Positions 61,658 through 64,000 of a DNA stretch of 64,000 nucleotides are shown here, piece by piece. Source of the stretch: Sorangium aterium. GTDB taxonomy: Bacteria; Myxococcota_A; Polyangia; Polyangiales; Polyangiaceae. The position numbers and the translations under genes were made by a program. Every line of letters begins with the position of its first letter. Position 1 is the first letter of the stretch. Location of the stretch: NCBI RefSeq assembly GCF_028368935.1, contig NZ_JAQNDK010000005.1:434001-498000 (forward strand), given 5' to 3'. The notes under the pieces were generated by a model. It had not been told where the DNA came from. It saw only the letters and a program-made list of their open reading frames with translations, and ran no database searches.

Positions 61658-62331
61658 ACGCTCGACTCCTTCGTTGTCTCGATCGGTGGATGTCAGCCGC
61701 GGCCCGCCGCCCCGCAGCACGGGCGCGCCGCCGTCGGACCACGGCGTGGACCGGCGCCGGGCAGCGCCGGCGGGCGTCCGCGCGCTGCGCTCCGTTCAGC
61801 GCGTTCGCGCGCCATTGACGTCGACAACGGCGTCGACCTCGATGACGTCGCCAACGAATCAACGTTATTCGCAGCTTCCGTGCCATCACCTGGCGTCCGC
61901 CAGCGGGGGCGTCGCGTCACCCCGGGAACTCGGTGATCTCCCCGGGATACGCCGGGATCGTGCCCGCGCGAACGCCGTCGGCTGCCGTCGGCCGCCGTAG
62001 GATTCCGCCAGAGGTGGCGGCGCGATCCCGCGGGGTGATGGCGCGGGCCACCACCACCTCGAGGCGCCGGGCGGCGGTCCAGAAACTAGAACCCCCCGGC
62101 GCGGGGATGCGCCGCCGAAAATCGCGGCGTGGCTCCGGAACCTGGGGCGGGCGGCGCTGTCGATCCCTGGCGTGGACGCGGTGAGCCGCGGCGCACGCAG
62201 AGAGCGGTGAAGCTCGCCGCGCGTGCGCCGGGGCGCGCCGAGAGAGGCGGGCCCTCGAGGGCTCGCTCCATTCAGACCGCTCGCCGCGCGGACATGCGCC
62301 CGAGCGCGAGCAGGGAAAGGGCTGTTCTCCG
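61658..62331. other. 674-bp gap without a supported gene
   Basis: Open frames on both strands are Arg/Pro/Ser-rich and lack start signals. The sequence holds short gccgtcgg repeats (around 61975-61995) and several partial inverted repeats but no clear promoter. It separates two divergent genes. Confidence 0.5.
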
Positions 62332-63951
62332 ATGGACACGTTCAAGATGGCTCCGGGCATCGCACCCTCGAATCCGTTCCTCAGCAACCTGCCCTTCAGC
62401 CCGTATCCGGCCATCGCGGCCGACGTGCCCGCGGACGCGCCGGAGGGCTCCTATACGTACGCGCTCGTCAAGAGCGCGCCGGACGTCCCCGCCGGCGAGT
62501 GCGAGACCGACGCGCTGTCGCTCGAGGTGATCATCCGGTGGGGGAACACCCCGCTTCACGTCGCGCACCTGACGCCGCCGCGCGCCTTTCATGTCGGCGA
62601 GGCGGAGGGCGCCGGGGGCGGGTGCGACTTCTTCATACCCGCGGAGCGGCTGGGCGCGGCGCGGGCGCCGCTCGTGCTCGTCAGCGAGGGCGGTGAGGTG
62701 AGCGCCGTCATCCCGCCGGGCGCGTCGGGATCCATCGAGTTCGGCAGCTGCAGGATGACGATCGCGCAGGCGATCGCCGCCGGCCGCGCGGCGCCGTGCG
62801 CGGAGCTCGACGGGGCGCGGCGGATCGCGCTGTCGCCCGGCGCTCGCGCGAGGCTCGAGCTCGGCGATTTCGGGTTCGAGGTGGCGGTGGGCAAGGCGGG
62901 CCGCCGCGTCGCGGGCAAGGTCGGCATGGACCGCCGCGGCCTGCCGTTCACCGCGCTCTCGACGCTGCTCCACGTCGGCCTGCTCGGGGCCATGGCCGCG
63001 TTCATGCCCCCGCTCGCCATGGCGGACGACGGCGGCGTGAGCGCGGAGCAGGCCTACCTCATGGCGCAGGCGATCGGGGCGATCGCCGAGAAGGAGCTGC
63101 CCGAGGCGAAGGACGTCACCGACGCGAGCGGCCAGACCGAGCGCGAGGGCGGCTCCGGCGCGGCCGCGATGGGCGAGTCGGGCAAGGCCGGGAGCGAGAC
63201 GAGCCGGAAGACGGGCGGGCGCTTCGAGATCCAGGGGCCGAAGGACAACCGCGACGTGCGGATCTCGCGGGCCCAGGCGCTCGACGACGCGGCGCGCTTC
63301 GGCATGATCGGCGTGCTCCAGGCGGGGTCCGGCGGCGATCCCAACGCGCTCTCGGCGCCCTGGGGCGGCCCCGACACGCTCGGCAACGGCGAAAGGAGCG
63401 TGATCGGCAACATGTGGGGCGAGACGATCGACGAGTCGGGCGGCGTGGGCGGGCTCGGGTTGACGGGCGTCGGCGAGGGCGGCGACGGGCGCTTCGTGGG
63501 CATCGGGATCGGGTCCATCGGCACCATCAACCACGGGAACGGCGTGGGCGATGGACAGGGCTTCGGCCCTGGCGGCGGCGCGTCGCGCTTCGCCAACGGC
63601 CCTGGCCACAAGACGAGAGCGCCGCGCATGGGGGTCGGCTCGACCACGGTGTCGGGCCGGATCCCGCCGGAGGTCATCCAGCGCATCGTGCGCCAGAACT
63701 TCGGCCGCTTCCGGCTCTGCTACGAGAACGGGCTGCGCAACAACCCGAACCTCACCGGGCGCGTGTCGGTCGGCTTCGTGATCGGCCGCGACGGGGCGGT
63801 GTCGAGCGTCCACAACGGCGGCTCCGATCTGCCGGACGCCGGCGTGGTCTCCTGCGTGGTGCGCTCGTTCTACGGGCTGTCGTTCCCGCCGCCGGACGCT
63901 GGTATCGTGACTGTGACGTATCCCCTCATGTTCAGCCCCTCTGGCGGCTGA
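62332..63951 (+). CDS. AgmX/PglI C-terminal-domain protein (gliding-motility-like)
   Basis: 539 aa from ATG 62332. The N-terminal 200 residues carry no obvious signal and include a Cys-containing beta-rich part (SGSIEFGSCRMTIAQAIAAGR). A membrane-like stretch (TALSTLLHVGLLGAMAAFMPPLAMA) lies at about 208-228. A Gly-rich linker with repeats (GLGLTGVGEGGDGRFVGIGIG) leads to the AgmX/PglI C-terminal domain, about 444-535: IPPEVIQRIVRQNFGRFRLCYENGLRNNPNLTGRVSVGFVIGRDGAVSSV and VVSCVVRSFYGLSFPPPDAGIVTVTYPLMF. In Myxococcus this family belongs to adventurous gliding genes; here motility is inference. Confidence 0.88.
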   Translation: MDTFKMAPGIAPSNPFLSNLPFSPYPAIAADVPADAPEGSYTYALVKSAPDVPAGECETDALSLEVIIRWGNTPLHVAHLTPPRAFHVGEAEGAGGGCDFFIPAERLGAARAPLVLVSEGGEVSAVIPPGASGSIEFGSCRMTIAQAIAAGRAAPCAELDGARRIALSPGARARLELGDFGFEVAVGKAGRRVAGKVGMDRRGLPFTALSTLLHVGLLGAMAAFMPPLAMADDGGVSAEQAYLMAQAIGAIAEKELPEAKDVTDASGQTEREGGSGAAAMGESGKAGSETSRKTGGRFEIQGPKDNRDVRISRAQALDDAARFGMIGVLQAGSGGDPNALSAPWGGPDTLGNGERSVIGNMWGETIDESGGVGGLGLTGVGEGGDGRFVGIGIGSIGTINHGNGVGDGQGFGPGGGASRFANGPGHKTRAPRMGVGSTTVSGRIPPEVIQRIVRQNFGRFRLCYENGLRNNPNLTGRVSVGFVIGRDGAVSSVHNGGSDLPDAGVVSCVVRSFYGLSFPPPDAGIVTVTYPLMFSPSGG

Positions 63952-64000
63952 TCCGGCTCTTCAGCCAGGTCCCTATCTCTGCAGCGGCAAGGCGGGCGAC

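Overview
The window looks like chromosome from a large-genome myxobacterium of the Polyangiales (Sorangium-like). The base composition is very GC-rich. Serine/threonine kinases, PEGA and TonB modules, many lipoproteins with long Pro/Ala/Gly-rich linkers, FGE-like and AgmX/PglI-like proteins and low-complexity tails on ribosomal proteins all point that way. This is inference from gene content; no rRNA is present. I found no tRNA, rRNA, CRISPR array, insertion sequence or prophage gene.

Layout. 1-16.4 kb is a mixed envelope and housekeeping region: a surface metalloprotease/propeller/barrel protein cut by the window edge, small lipoproteins, a stand-alone penicillin-binding transpeptidase, an OprO/P-type porin, PhoH, a methyltransferase, a DNA-binding protein and three more predicted lipoproteins, with about 1.3 kb of apparently gene-free DNA at 10.8-12.1 kb. 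17.0-29.2 kb is the ribosomal block rplV-rpsC-rplP-rpmC-rpsQ-rplN-rplX-rplE-rpsN-rpsH-rplF-rplR-rpsE-rpmD-rplO-secY-adk-infA-rpmJ-rpsM-rpsK-rpsD-rpoA-rplQ, closed by a terminator. The usual front of the S10 cluster (rpsJ to rpsS) is not next to it and map is missing between adk and infA. 29.3-33.5 kb holds a repeat-rich membrane protein, acylphosphatase and rho with a long C-rich leader. 33.5-46 kb is a signalling region: two histidine kinases around an Fe-S cysteine-rich-domain protein, two Ser/Thr kinases, acetyl-CoA synthetase with five tandem 36-bp repeats in its leader, a TPR/PEGA outer-membrane-type protein and a glutaredoxin. 46-54.6 kb holds a divergent ClpB-like disaggregase, rplU-rpmA, a Cof-type phosphatase, a TPR protein and RecD2. 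54.8-64 kb is envelope biology: MepA endopeptidase, an AMIN-like lipoprotein, a thioredoxin-fold lipoprotein, a kinase fused to a TonB C-terminal domain, a lipoprotein paired with a secreted protein carrying a caspase-like His/Cys pattern, and an AgmX/PglI-type protein.

How it fits together. The ribosomal block supplies translation, secretion (SecY), adenylate kinase, initiation factor 1 and the RNA polymerase alpha subunit as one long transcription unit with several internal hairpins. Around it sit cell-envelope maintenance genes (transpeptidase, MepA, porin) and eukaryote-like signalling. The least ordinary items are the leader hairpin array of acs, the operator-like dyad between the -35 and -10 of a kinase gene, the kinase-TonB fusion, the ClpB-like protein with altered NBD1 motifs, the lipoprotein/caspase-like pair, and several genes whose -10 element lies 6-8 nt from the start codon, suggesting leaderless mRNAs. 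All calls were made by reading; no database search or folding program was run.
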